NCBI GenBank assembly: GCA_944321295.1
Contig: CALUKU010000003.1
Coordinates: 1 to 64,000, forward strand
DNA from: an uncultured Prevotella sp.
GTDB lineage: Bacteria; Bacteroidota; Bacteroidia; Bacteroidales; Bacteroidaceae
Length of the DNA stretch: 64,000 nt
Direction of reading: 5' to 3'
Shown here: positions 34,993-43,365 of the stretch, piece after piece
Position numbering within the stretch: position 1 is the stretch's first letter
How the letters are laid out: each line of letters begins with the position of its first letter
The notes under the pieces: model-generated
Databases searched by the model: none
Told to the model about the DNA's origin: nothing
The model's input: only the letters and a program-made list of their open reading frames with translations
Program-made: the position numbers and the translations under genes

Positions 34993-35042
34993 CGGGCAGA
35001 CTTCCGGCTGGGATTGTAATCCTCAGCCATAAAGTCTGCCCG
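34993..35042 (-). terminator. Terminator of uxaB
   Basis: CGGGCAGACTTCCGGCTG pairs with CAGCC...AGTCTGCCCG, a 10-bp outer stem plus a 5-bp inner stem. It lies about 30 bases after the uxaB stop on the minus strand. Confidence 0.65.
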
Positions 35043-35073
35043 AAAGCAATTTGTTTATTTATCAAATTGATGA

Positions 35074-36522
35074 TTAAAGAATGGTCTTTACAGCCTCAAG
35101 CATGCCCTTTTCCTGAATGAGGTCAAGGTCTTTCTTGACAAGTGCGTTAAGTCCCTTGATGTTGTTAAGGTCTTCGCCCCAAATCTGCGTTGCGGCAAGA
35201 ACACCGTCGGTAACCTTCTGAGTGTCGCCGGTAGCCCAAAGCTCTTTCAGCAGATCCATGATTTCCTGTGAGTCGTTGGGAACGATTTCCGTGCCGTCCT
35301 CACGCTTACCGCCCTTGTAGTAGGTGATGATTGCGGCAAGACCGAATACGAGTCCCTGGGGCAGTTCGCCCTTGCGCTCGAGATATGTCTTGACGCCGGG
35401 CAGGTCGCGTGTCTGGTATTTCGGGAACGAGTTGAGCATAATGCTCGTAACCTGGTGGTCAACGAACGGGTTCATGAAGCGCTCGAGCACGTCTGAAGCA
35501 AACTTCTGCAGCTCGTCTTTCGGCAGGTTGAGGGTCTCCATGAGTTCCTCGAACTGTACCTTGTGGATGTATTTGCCGATGACGGGGTCGTTGCAAGCGT
35601 CGCGCACGATGTTAATGCCGCTCAAGAAGGCAACAGGGCTGAGCACTGTGTGCGGGCCGTTGAGCAGGGTAACCTTGCGCTCGTGGTAAGGTTCCTCTGA
35701 CGGAACGAAGAGAACGTGCAGTCCGGCTTTGTCTGCGGGGAACTCTTCGGCAACTTCCTTCGGGGCCTCGATTACCCAAAGGTGGAAGATTTCAGCCTGT
35801 ACGACGAGATTGTCCTCATAACAAATCTTCTGCTGTATGTCCTTGATTTCCTTGCGCGGGAAGCCCGGAACGATGCGGTCAACCAATGTTGCGTAAACAC
35901 CGCAGCACTCGGTAAACCATTTCTTGAAGTCATCGCCGAGGTTCCACAATTCGATGTACTTGTAGATGCAGTCCTTAAGCACATGTCCGTTGAGGAATAT
36001 CAGCTCGCAGGGGAATATGATAAGACCTTTGGTCGGGTCGCCGTTGAAAGTCTGGTAGCGGCGGTAGAGCAACTGAACGAGCTTGCCGGGATATGAGCTT
36101 GCGGGAGCGTCGTCGAGCTTGCAGGTCGGGTCGAAGGCAATGCCTGCCTCGGTGGTGTTAGATATTACGAAACGTATTTCGGGCTGGTCTGCGAGAGCCA
36201 TGAATGCCTGGTTCTGCGAATACGGGTTGAGGGCGCGGCTGATCACGTCGATGCGGGTCAGGCTGTTGACGGGTTTGCCGTCCTCAAGTCCCTGCAGGTT
36301 TACGTGGTAAAGGCAGTCCTGTCCGTTAAGCCAGTCAATCATACCGTTGGCGAGGGGCTGTACAACAACTACAGAGCCGTTGAAATCAGTCTTCTGGTTC
36401 ATGTTGTATACAATCCAATCAACAAATGCACGCAGGAAGTTACCTTCGCCGAACTGGATGATTTTTTCAGGCATTACGCTCTTGGGCGCAGTCCTTTTGT
36501 TAAGAGCTTGTAATTTTTTCAT
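35074..36522 (-). CDS. uxaB: Tagaturonate reductase (altronate oxidoreductase)
   Basis: An NAD-dependent polyol/hexonate dehydrogenase of the mannitol dehydrogenase superfamily converting D-tagaturonate to D-altronate in galacturonate breakdown. At 482 residues it has the N-terminal nucleotide-binding FGEGNFLRAFVDWIV and the UxaB-type continuation (VVQPLANGMIDWLNGQDCLYHVNLQG). It also has FVISNTTEAGI, the catalytic region around ERKVTLLNGPHTVLSPVAFLSGI, and a helical C-terminal half. UxaB is preferred to FruD/UxuB because of the ISNTTEAGI and LLNGxHT motifs. No uxaA or uxaC is in the window, so it stands alone here. Confidence 0.88.
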   Translation of the reverse strand: MKKLQALNKRTAPKSVMPEKIIQFGEGNFLRAFVDWIVYNMNQKTDFNGSVVVVQPLANGMIDWLNGQDCLYHVNLQGLEDGKPVNSLTRIDVISRALNPYSQNQAFMALADQPEIRFVISNTTEAGIAFDPTCKLDDAPASSYPGKLVQLLYRRYQTFNGDPTKGLIIFPCELIFLNGHVLKDCIYKYIELWNLGDDFKKWFTECCGVYATLVDRIVPGFPRKEIKDIQQKICYEDNLVVQAEIFHLWVIEAPKEVAEEFPADKAGLHVLFVPSEEPYHERKVTLLNGPHTVLSPVAFLSGINIVRDACNDPVIGKYIHKVQFEELMETLNLPKDELQKFASDVLERFMNPFVDHQVTSIMLNSFPKYQTRDLPGVKTYLERKGELPQGLVFGLAAIITYYKGGKREDGTEIVPNDSQEIMDLLKELWATGDTQKVTDGVLAATQIWGEDLNNIKGLNALVKKDLDLIQEKGMLEAVKTIL

Positions 36523-36553
36523 GATTTGATTTACTAAATTGTTTTTCTTGTTG

Positions 36554-36561
36554 CAAAATTA
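36554..36561 (-). promoter_or_regulatory. Possible -7 box for uxaB
   Basis: CAAAATTA on the plus strand reads TAATTTTG on the minus strand, 32 bases before the uxaB start. No clear -33 element. Confidence 0.42.
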
Positions 36562-36684
36562 ATGTTTTATTGTATATGTTGTTCTTCTTTTGTGGACTAT
36601 TTGCACGTAAAGGTTTGCGTAAGGTGTTCTTTTGTCATGTTATCACATACGGCCGTGACATTTCGTGCCATGTTTATTATAGGT

Positions 36685-37155
36685 TCATTCGTGATGGTAT
36701 GGCTCGTTTTTCATTATTGTGCACGCCCTGTAAACTTGTTCAGCCAGTATAAGCCTTACCATCTGGTGCGAGAACGTCAACCGAGATAACGACAGCTTGT
36801 CGTCCGCACGGTCGTATACGGCTTTTGAAAAACCGTAAGGTCCGCCGATTACGAATATGAGATGTTTCGTGACGGCTTGTTTTCGTCCGAGCCAGTCGGC
36901 CAGTTCAATGCTTCGCATTTCCTTTCCGTGCTCGTCAAGCAGCACGACGTGGCTCTTATCCTCAATGCTTTTCAATATCAGTTCACCCTCTTTTGTCTTT
37001 TGTTGCTCTTCGTTGAGGCTTTTGCTGTTTTTTATGTCGGGTATTACCTTAATATTAAAAGGCATGTAGTGGTTGATGCGCTTAGCATAGTCGTCAATGC
37101 CTTCGGCATACAGTCTGTCGTTGGTTTTCCCTACGAGGATAAGTGTTATTTTCAT
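36685..37155 (-). CDS. rlmH: 23S rRNA (pseudouridine(1915)-N(3))-methyltransferase RlmH
   Basis: A SPOUT methyltransferase modifying pseudouridine 1915 in helix 69 of 23S rRNA in assembled 70S ribosomes. The 156 residues carry the family signatures: N-terminal KITLILVGKT, the SAM knot FVIGGPYGFS, and the C-terminal LSRLTFSHQMVRLILAEQVYRA followed by the short conserved end YHHE. It lies 28 bases after the DUF4491 gene and is probably co-transcribed with it. Confidence 0.96.
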   Translation of the reverse strand: MKITLILVGKTNDRLYAEGIDDYAKRINHYMPFNIKVIPDIKNSKSLNEEQQKTKEGELILKSIEDKSHVVLLDEHGKEMRSIELADWLGRKQAVTKHLIFVIGGPYGFSKAVYDRADDKLSLSRLTFSHQMVRLILAEQVYRACTIMKNEPYHHE

Positions 37156-37183
37156 ACGAACTTACAATTAGCCATGTTAAGTT

Positions 37184-37486
37184 TCACTGATATTCGTTCT
37201 TGCGTTTCGGGTTCATCGGGAACCAGCCTTTTTTCACCCTGTCGCGCTGTTCGAACAGCTCCTTTATCGACCATAAGGCCGAAGCCCCAATGATGCCGAG
37301 CACGGCAGAGATGACGGCATTTGCCACGAACAATGCCGAAACGATGCATATTATGCCTGCTACAAGAAACAGCCACCAGTATTTTGTTCCCGTGTAGTAT
37401 TCGGTTTTAATGACGATAGGGTGGAACATGCCAATGATAAAGAAGCATGCTGCGGCGATGATTATGCCGGTGAAGTGTAATGACAT
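37184..37486 (-). CDS. DUF4491 membrane protein
   Basis: A 100-residue membrane protein of the DUF4491 family. Three hydrophobic segments (about 5-22, 34-54 and 58-76) are followed by a basic cytoplasmic tail ending NPKRKNEYQ. Function unknown. The position just upstream of rlmH on the same strand is seen in other Bacteroidales as far as I recall. Confidence 0.85.
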   Translation of the reverse strand: MSLHFTGIIIAAACFFIIGMFHPIVIKTEYYTGTKYWWLFLVAGIICIVSALFVANAVISAVLGIIGASALWSIKELFEQRDRVKKGWFPMNPKRKNEYQ

Positions 37487-37579
37487 ATTTTAGTTTGTTT
37501 CGATGTTTAATACGGCGATAATGCGAGCGGGCGGAATGAAAGTTTGTTTCCTGTTTCCGGACGACGCTTATCTTGCTAC

Positions 37580-37610
37580 AAAGGTAATAAAAATATGTCG
37601 AAGCGCAAAA
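37580..37610 (-). promoter_or_regulatory. Promoter of the DUF4491-rlmH unit
   Basis: On the minus strand TTTG (37607-37610), 19 bases, TACCTTTG (37580-37587), a full consensus match. The leader before the start at 37486 is about 90 bases. Confidence 0.75.
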
Positions 37611-37664
37611 CGTAAAGTTCCTTGACCTTTGTTTTGCCGTCTTTTCTTCATTTCTCGGTAAAAG

Positions 37665-37697
37665 AAAACGGCCATGCGGGTTTACGCATGGCCGTTT
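37665..37697 (-). terminator. Terminator of nifJ
   Basis: AAACGGCCATGCG (37666-37678) and CGCATGGCCGTTT (37685-37697) form a perfect 13-bp stem around a 6-base loop, 28 bases after the nifJ stop. Confidence 0.85.
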
Positions 37698-37724
37698 CCT
37701 AAATATTGGTTAGCCTTATTGGCA

Positions 37725-40700
37725 TTAAGCTTCTTCGTCGCTCCAGTCTTCCTTAGACTTGCGGATGTAGCTCTTGTAGCGCAGCTTAGCCATACGCTCG
37801 GCCTCGGCAAACAGCTCTTCGGCCTCGTTAGGATAAGCTTTCTTTACAGAGAGGTAACGAACCTCGCCGAGGAGGAAGTCGTGGAACTTGCTCCAGTCGG
37901 GCTCCTTAGAGTCGAGAGAGAACGGGTTCTTGCCCTGCTCTGCCAGCTCGGGGTTGAATCTCCACAGGTGCCAGTAACCGCACTCAACAGCCTTAGCCTC
38001 CTCAGCCTGGCTCTTGCCCATGCCGCCCTTGGCCTTGAGGCCGTGGTTGATACACGGAGCATAAGCTATGACGAGTGACGGGCCGGGATAAGCCTCAGCC
38101 TCGCGGATGGCCTTCAAGCACTGTGCGTTGTCGGCGCCCATTGCAATCTGTGCAACGTAAACGTAGCCGTAAGTCGTAGCCATGAGGCCGAGGTCCTTCT
38201 TGCGGATACGCTTGCCCTGTGCTGCGAACTGTGCGATTGCGCCAAGCGGAGTTGCCTTTGACGACTGACCGCCGGTGTTAGAGTAAACCTCGGTGTCGAG
38301 TACGAGGATGTTAACGTCCTCGCCGCTTGCGATTACGTGGTCAAGACCGCCGTAGCCGATGTCGTAAGAAGCACCGTCGCCACCGATAATCCACTGGCTG
38401 CGCTTAACGAGATAGTGGTCAAGAGTCTTCAGCTCCTTGCAGATTTCGCAGCCTGCCTCAGCGCCTGCTGCGATGAGCGGCTTCAGCTTAGCGGCAGCGG
38501 CCTTTGAAGCCTCGGCGTCGTCCTTGCCGGCAATCCACTCTTCAGCGGCAGCCTTGAAGTCGGCGGGAGTTTCGTCCTTGGCGATAGCCTCGTTGAGCAG
38601 TATTGTTATGCGCTCCTTCATCTTCTTGTTACCGAGCACCATACCCATACCGAACTCGCAGAAGTCCTCGAACAGAGAGTTGTCGAAAGCAGGACCCTGT
38701 CCCTTGTCGTTCTTGCAGTAAGGTGTTGAGGGGATGGAAGCAGAGTAGATTGACGAGCAGCCTGTTGCGTTGGCAATCATCTCACGGTCGCCGAAGAGCT
38801 GTGAAATCAGCTTGACGTAAGGAGTTTCGCCGCAACCAGAGCATGCGCCAGAGAACTCGAACAGAGGCTGTGCGAACTGTGAGTTCTTAACGTTTGACTT
38901 GATGTCAACCAAGTCTTGCTTGCTCTTGACGTTCTTAACGAGATAGTCCCAGCGTGCAGCCTCTTCGTCGTCGCCTGCGAAGGGAACCATCGTAAGGGCC
39001 TTGCCAGTCTTCGGGTTGCCGGGGCAGACGTCGGCGCAGTTGCCGCATCCGAGGCAGTCCATGACGCTCGGCTCGATGACGAAGTGCATGCCCTTCATTG
39101 CAGCGGGAGCCTTCATCTCGATTGTCTTGCCGTTGAAGCCCTTCAGCTCGTCGTCGGTGAGTACGAACGGACGGATTGCTGCGTGAGGACAAACGTAAGC
39201 ACACTTGTTACACTGGATACAGTTGTCGGGGTTCCACTGCGGAACGAAGGCCTCAACGCCGCGCTTCTCGTAAGCGGCAGTGCCGTTCTGCCATGTGCCG
39301 TCAACAGTGTCGTGCTTGATGAAGTCAGAAACCTTCAGCAGGTCGCCGGCCTGTGCGTTGATGGGGCGTACAAGCTCCTTAACGAAAGCGGGAGCGTCGT
39401 CTTCAACCTTAGCGTCGTCGGCAAGGTTAGCCCATGACGGGTCAACGGTGAGCTGCTTGTATTCGCCGCCGCGGTCAACGGCTGCATAGTTCTTGTCAAC
39501 TACGTCCTGACCCTTCTTGCCGTAAGACTTCACGATGAACTTCTTCATCTGCTCTATGGCGAGGTCTTCAGGAATAACGCCGGTTATACGGAAGAAAGCG
39601 CTCTGGAGGATGGTGTTCGTGCGGTTGCCGAGGCCAATCTCCTGTGCTATCTTGGTAGCGTTGATGTAGTAAACGGTGATGTTGTTCTGAGCGAAGTAAC
39701 GCTTAACCTTATTAGGTATGAAGTTAACCAGCTCTTCGCCGTCGAAGATGGTGTTGAGCAGGAACGTGCCGTTCTTCTGCAGTCCGCGCGTAACGTCATA
39801 CATGTGCAGGTAAGCCTGAACGTGGCAAGCCACGAAGTTAGGCGTATTTACAAGGTATGTGCTGCGGATGGGCGTATCGCCGAAACGGAGGTGCGAGCAG
39901 GTGAAGCCGCCTGACTTCTTAGAGTCGTAAGAGAAGTATGCCTGGCAGTGCTTGTCGGTGTTGTCGCCGATGATCTTCACTGAGTTCTTGTTTGCACCAA
40001 CCGTACCGTCGGCTCCGAGTCCGTAGAACTTAGCCTCGAACATGCCTTCGCCGCCGAGTGCCATCTCCTCAACCTTGGGCAGCGAGGTGAACGTAACGTC
40101 GTCAACGATACCTACGGTGAAGTGGTTCTTAGGCTCGTTCAGCTTCAGGTTGTTGAATACTGAGATGATAACGGCAGGCGTAGTGTCGTTAGAGCCGAGG
40201 CCGTAACGTCCGCCTACGATGAGCGGCTTGTTCTCTACGTCGTAGTAAGCGCTCTTCACGTCGAGATAGAGAGGTTCGCCCTCTGCTCCCGGCTCCTTAG
40301 TCCTGTCGAGCACGGCAATGCGCTTAACCGTCTTAGGTACGGAAGCAAGCAGGTGCTTAACAGAGAACGGACGGTAGAGGTGTACTGAAATCATGCCGAC
40401 CTTCTCGCCGTTCTTGTTCAGGTAGTCGATGGCCTCGCGCGCAGCCTCGGTGGCAGAACCCATGAGGATGATGATGCGGTCGGCGTCGTCGGCTCCGTAG
40501 TAAGAGAACAGATGGTATTCACGGCCGGTTATCTTGCTGATTTCGCCGAGATAGTGCTCTACTACTTCGGGCACCTTGTCATAATACTCGTTGCAAGACT
40601 CACGGTGAGTGAAGAATGTTTCGGGGTTCTCGGCCGTACCGCGTGTTACGGGACGCTCGGGTGACAGGGCGCGGTCGCGGAAACGCTTGATGTCGTCCAT

Positions 40701-41294
40701 GTCAACCAGCGGCGCGATGTCTTCGTTCTCAAGAAGCTCTATCTTGTGGTACTCGTGAGATGTGCGGAAACCGTCGAAGAAGTTGAGGAACGGCACGCAT
40801 GTCTTGAGTGATGCGAGATGGGCTACTGCCGTAAGGTCCATAACCTCCTGCACCGAGCCTTCGCAGAACATGGCGAAACCAGTCTGGCGGCAAGCCATGA
40901 CGTCCTGGTGGTCGCCGAAGATGCACAATGAGTTTGAAGCAAGTGAACGTGCTGAAACGTCGAAGACGCAAGGCAGCAGCTCGCCTGCGATTTTGTACAT
41001 GTTAGGTATCATGAGGAGCAGTCCCTGCGAGGCTGTGAACGTAGTGGTGAGCGCACCTGCCTGGAGAGAGCCGTGAACGGCTCCTGCGGCGCCACCCTCT
41101 GATTGCATTTCCTGTACGGACACGGTCTGTCCGAAAAGGTTTTTGCGTCCTTTTGCGGCCCATTCGTCAACATGCTCCGCCATAGGAGATGACGGCGTGA
41201 TAGGATAAATGGCTGCAACCTCGCTGAACATATAGCTTATGTGAGCGGCTGCTTCATTACCATCACAAGTGATAAACTTTTTTTCTTTAGCCAT
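37725..41294 (-). CDS. nifJ: Pyruvate:ferredoxin (flavodoxin) oxidoreductase
   Basis: Converts pyruvate and CoA to acetyl-CoA and CO2 while reducing ferredoxin, the main anaerobic pyruvate route in this group. The 1189-residue single-chain form has all parts: N-terminal domain I (AAAHISYMFSEVAAIYPITPSSPM), domain III, and a 2x[4Fe-4S] ferredoxin domain (CIQCNKCAYVCP, CLGCGNCADVCPG). The TPP domain has FSGACSGCGETPY, the TPP site GDGASYDIGYGGLDH and NTGGQSSKATP, with a C-terminal tail ending EDWSDEEA. Strong codon bias and a strong terminator fit a highly expressed gene. No promoter consensus was evident in the 34 bases before the start. Confidence 0.97.
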   Translation of the reverse strand: MAKEKKFITCDGNEAAAHISYMFSEVAAIYPITPSSPMAEHVDEWAAKGRKNLFGQTVSVQEMQSEGGAAGAVHGSLQAGALTTTFTASQGLLLMIPNMYKIAGELLPCVFDVSARSLASNSLCIFGDHQDVMACRQTGFAMFCEGSVQEVMDLTAVAHLASLKTCVPFLNFFDGFRTSHEYHKIELLENEDIAPLVDMDDIKRFRDRALSPERPVTRGTAENPETFFTHRESCNEYYDKVPEVVEHYLGEISKITGREYHLFSYYGADDADRIIILMGSATEAAREAIDYLNKNGEKVGMISVHLYRPFSVKHLLASVPKTVKRIAVLDRTKEPGAEGEPLYLDVKSAYYDVENKPLIVGGRYGLGSNDTTPAVIISVFNNLKLNEPKNHFTVGIVDDVTFTSLPKVEEMALGGEGMFEAKFYGLGADGTVGANKNSVKIIGDNTDKHCQAYFSYDSKKSGGFTCSHLRFGDTPIRSTYLVNTPNFVACHVQAYLHMYDVTRGLQKNGTFLLNTIFDGEELVNFIPNKVKRYFAQNNITVYYINATKIAQEIGLGNRTNTILQSAFFRITGVIPEDLAIEQMKKFIVKSYGKKGQDVVDKNYAAVDRGGEYKQLTVDPSWANLADDAKVEDDAPAFVKELVRPINAQAGDLLKVSDFIKHDTVDGTWQNGTAAYEKRGVEAFVPQWNPDNCIQCNKCAYVCPHAAIRPFVLTDDELKGFNGKTIEMKAPAAMKGMHFVIEPSVMDCLGCGNCADVCPGNPKTGKALTMVPFAGDDEEAARWDYLVKNVKSKQDLVDIKSNVKNSQFAQPLFEFSGACSGCGETPYVKLISQLFGDREMIANATGCSSIYSASIPSTPYCKNDKGQGPAFDNSLFEDFCEFGMGMVLGNKKMKERITILLNEAIAKDETPADFKAAAEEWIAGKDDAEASKAAAAKLKPLIAAGAEAGCEICKELKTLDHYLVKRSQWIIGGDGASYDIGYGGLDHVIASGEDVNILVLDTEVYSNTGGQSSKATPLGAIAQFAAQGKRIRKKDLGLMATTYGYVYVAQIAMGADNAQCLKAIREAEAYPGPSLVIAYAPCINHGLKAKGGMGKSQAEEAKAVECGYWHLWRFNPELAEQGKNPFSLDSKEPDWSKFHDFLLGEVRYLSVKKAYPNEAEELFAEAERMAKLRYKSYIRKSKEDWSDEEA

Positions 41295-41328
41295 CTTGTT
41301 AAAACATTAATGTTAGTGTATATGTTGT

Positions 41329-42516
41329 TTAATATAAAAATCCGAAAAGCCACAGCGGTATCTGGTTGTCCTTGCCTATTTCCGTGTTGTAGCGGGCGTA
41401 CACGGTGTCGGGGCTCATGCGTATCTTGCCGCCGCCCATGGCGTCGCAGATCCTGAACTTCCTGCTGCCGTCGATGATGTAGCTGTTTTCCTTGTTGCCT
41501 TGGTTTACGGTGTGGTCTTTCCACATCGAGTTGACGAAGAACGTTTCCATGATGTCCTGTTGCTCCACCCTTATCGGGTAGATTGCGTACATCAGGTTCG
41601 AGTTGTGCATCATCACCTTGCTCGGTTTTTTGGGGAATTCCTCGCCCACGGGGTATATCACGTTGATGAGTCGTGCCTCGGCCAAGTATTTTATGTAGTT
41701 CATCACGGTCGCCCTGCTCGTTTCAATGTCGTTGGCAAGCTGGCTTACGTTGGGTGCCTTGGGACCGTCTACTGCGAGCAGGTAGAACAGTTTCTTGATT
41801 TTCGTCAGGTATTTAAGTTCGATTTGTTTTATCAGAAGTATGTCAACCTCGGTCATCATGTTCATCGTCTTGAGCAGGTTTTCCGAGAAGTTGCGGTTCT
41901 CCAGGAAGAACGGGTAGAAACCATGGTGCAAATATAGTGGAAAATATTTATTCGGAGAAATTTCCGGCAATATTTGTCGTGTTATATGCTCGTGCTCCTT
42001 TAGAATATCGTCGAGTTTGTATGGTTTGAAGTTTGTTCCTGCCGTGAGGTTGAGGAATTCCCTGAACGAGAAGCCCCTTAGGTTATAGCTCTTAACTATA
42101 CCGTTCAGCTCGGGGTTGTCTTCCTTTAGCCTCATGACGCTACTGCCCGTGAACACTATTTTCAGTTCGGGATACTTATCGTGGCAGATGCGCAGTTCTT
42201 TGCTCCAGTTAGGCTCCTTAAACACCTGGTCGATGAGCAACACTTTGCCCCCGTTCTTATAGAATTCGCCTGCGAAGTCGGCTATGCCCCTGCCTTGGAA
42301 ATAGAAGTTGTTGATGTTTACGTAAAGGCAGCGCCTGTCGTTCGGGGCGAAATGTTCTTTGGCGTATTGTAGCAGGAATGTCGTCTTTCCGACGCCGCGC
42401 GTACCTTTTATGCCGATCATTCTGTCGTCCCAGTTGATTTCGTCCATCAGCTGACGGCGTACCGGCGCGTTGGTGTGCTCCACTAAGTAGGTATGGGTGC
42501 GAAAGAAAGCTTCCAT
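41329..42516 (-). CDS. AAA+ ATP-binding protein (DUF4143-type)
   Basis: A 395-residue protein of the large prokaryotic AAA/DUF4143 group. Walker A GTRGVGKT (38-45), Walker-B-like KVLLIDQVF (about 113-121) and sensor VFTGSSVMRL are present, followed by GFSFREFLNL, typical of the group. A winged-helix-like segment (VSQLANDIETSRATVMNYIKYL) comes before the C-terminal DUF4143 part, which in relatives holds a nuclease-like fold. Function unknown; such genes are patchy in Bacteroidetes and often in variable positions. It has its own promoter and lies 34 bases upstream of nifJ, so readthrough into nifJ is possible. Confidence 0.86.
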   Translation of the reverse strand: MEAFFRTHTYLVEHTNAPVRRQLMDEINWDDRMIGIKGTRGVGKTTFLLQYAKEHFAPNDRRCLYVNINNFYFQGRGIADFAGEFYKNGGKVLLIDQVFKEPNWSKELRICHDKYPELKIVFTGSSVMRLKEDNPELNGIVKSYNLRGFSFREFLNLTAGTNFKPYKLDDILKEHEHITRQILPEISPNKYFPLYLHHGFYPFFLENRNFSENLLKTMNMMTEVDILLIKQIELKYLTKIKKLFYLLAVDGPKAPNVSQLANDIETSRATVMNYIKYLAEARLINVIYPVGEEFPKKPSKVMMHNSNLMYAIYPIRVEQQDIMETFFVNSMWKDHTVNQGNKENSYIIDGSRKFRICDAMGGGKIRMSPDTVYARYNTEIGKDNQIPLWLFGFLY

Positions 42517-42540
42517 TCTTTTTCAATTTGTTTTCAAATG

Positions 42541-42571
42541 CAAAGGTAATATTTTATTCTTTATTTGCAAA
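42541..42571 (-). promoter_or_regulatory. Promoter of the AAA ATPase gene
   Basis: On the minus strand TTTG (42568-42571), 19 bases, TACCTTTG (42541-42548), 24 bases before the start. Confidence 0.75.
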
Positions 42572-42798
42572 GTGAACATTACAAAATATCGCATTTTTTT
42601 TGCTTTCGCATTTATGATTGACATTGTAGGCGCATTTTTAATGTGTTTGCGGCAGTCCTTTTGCCGTCTTTGACGGCGGGTTTATGAGCCGTGCGATGTT
42701 CAACGTGCTCGTATTGTGCGGTGGGCAGGTTAGGTGGTGGCGGTTGCTTGTCATGTTGTTTAAATGCCTTGGGGTAACCGCTTGATTATCAGTTGTTT

Positions 42799-42908
42799 GT
42801 AAAAGGCCGTCTTTTGCGTTGCAAAAGATAAGCTTTTGCAAGATGAAAGGTCACCTTTTGCGGCGTGAAAGGTGGCCTTTTGGCGTTCATTCGCAAATCT
42901 GTTGGATG
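42799..42908 (+). repeat. AAAAGG array plus 23-bp motif, copy e
   Basis: Four regular units: TAAAAGGCCGTCTTTTGC, CAAAAGATAAGCTTTTGC, TGAAAGGTCACCTTTTGC and TGAAAGGTGGCCTTTTGG. At 42886-42908 they are followed by TTCATTCGCAAATCTGTTGG + ATG. This is the most intact array in the window, and the same order array-then-motif occurs at 19531-19645. Confidence 0.78.
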
Positions 42909-42957
42909 CATATGATACGCTTATGGGCTGTCACGAGCTAAATAACGCATCCTTAAA

Positions 42958-43069
42958 GTAGGGACATAATTTATTATGTCCGCACGCCACGGAGGGGCGT
43001 ATAAATATCCGAACATCGATGAAAATACGTTTCTACGAAACGTGCGGACGTAATAAATTATGTCCCTAC
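42958..43069 (-). repeat. Palindromic interspersed repeat, copy 2
   Basis: A 112-bp copy of the element at 3202-3318, with arms GTAGGGACATAATTTATTA and complement and the asymmetric core in the opposite orientation (CGCCACGGAGGGGCGTA first). It lies between two inverted 23-bp motifs (42886-42908 and 43116-43138). Confidence 0.88.
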
Positions 43070-43115
43070 AAGGACGGTGTTCTTTTCAACATTTTAATCA
43101 TCTGCTTATTAAAAC

Positions 43116-43138
43116 CATCCAACAGATTTGCGGATGAA
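43116..43138 (-). repeat. 23-bp motif, inverted copy
   Basis: CATCCAACAGATTTGCGGATG + AA, shown by its first bases CATCCAACAGATTTGCGGAT, is the reverse complement of the motif at 42886-42908 with one base changed. With that copy it encloses the 112-bp palindromic element. Apart from these repeats and the promoters, 42517-43365 shows nothing. Confidence 0.75.
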
Positions 43139-43277
43139 CCGCCTGTTGGCGTTTCCTTCGTTTTCGGATTGTGCGGATGTTTGATGTTAAGTCCGTTCAA
43201 AATGCAGGCAGAAGCTTTATTTGAATGTGCTTTTGCCCCGTTTTTTTAAGCGTAAATGTCTTTTCACACGCATTTAT

Positions 43278-43308
43278 TTTGTGTTGAGGATAACTTGCAT
43301 TATCTTTG
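43278..43308 (+). promoter_or_regulatory. Promoter of the ATP-grasp-like gene
   Basis: TTTG (43278-43281), 19 bases, TATCTTTG (43301-43308), a perfect consensus. It overlaps an upstream in-frame ATG at 43306, which therefore cannot be the start. Confidence 0.8.
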
Positions 43309-43365
43309 CATAAGATAAGCTGCACTCGGGAAATTGAGTGTGATTTAAATAACTGTTTCGTTAAA

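Noticed and set aside
35074..36522. Possible galacturonate-utilisation cluster around uxaB
   Set aside because: Neighbouring genes are housekeeping or unknown; uxaA, uxaC, kdgK and transporters are not present in this window.
42799..42884. Possible CRISPR array
   Set aside because: Units are contiguous, vary in the middle, are palindromic, and have no unique spacers of constant length; no cas gene is present.
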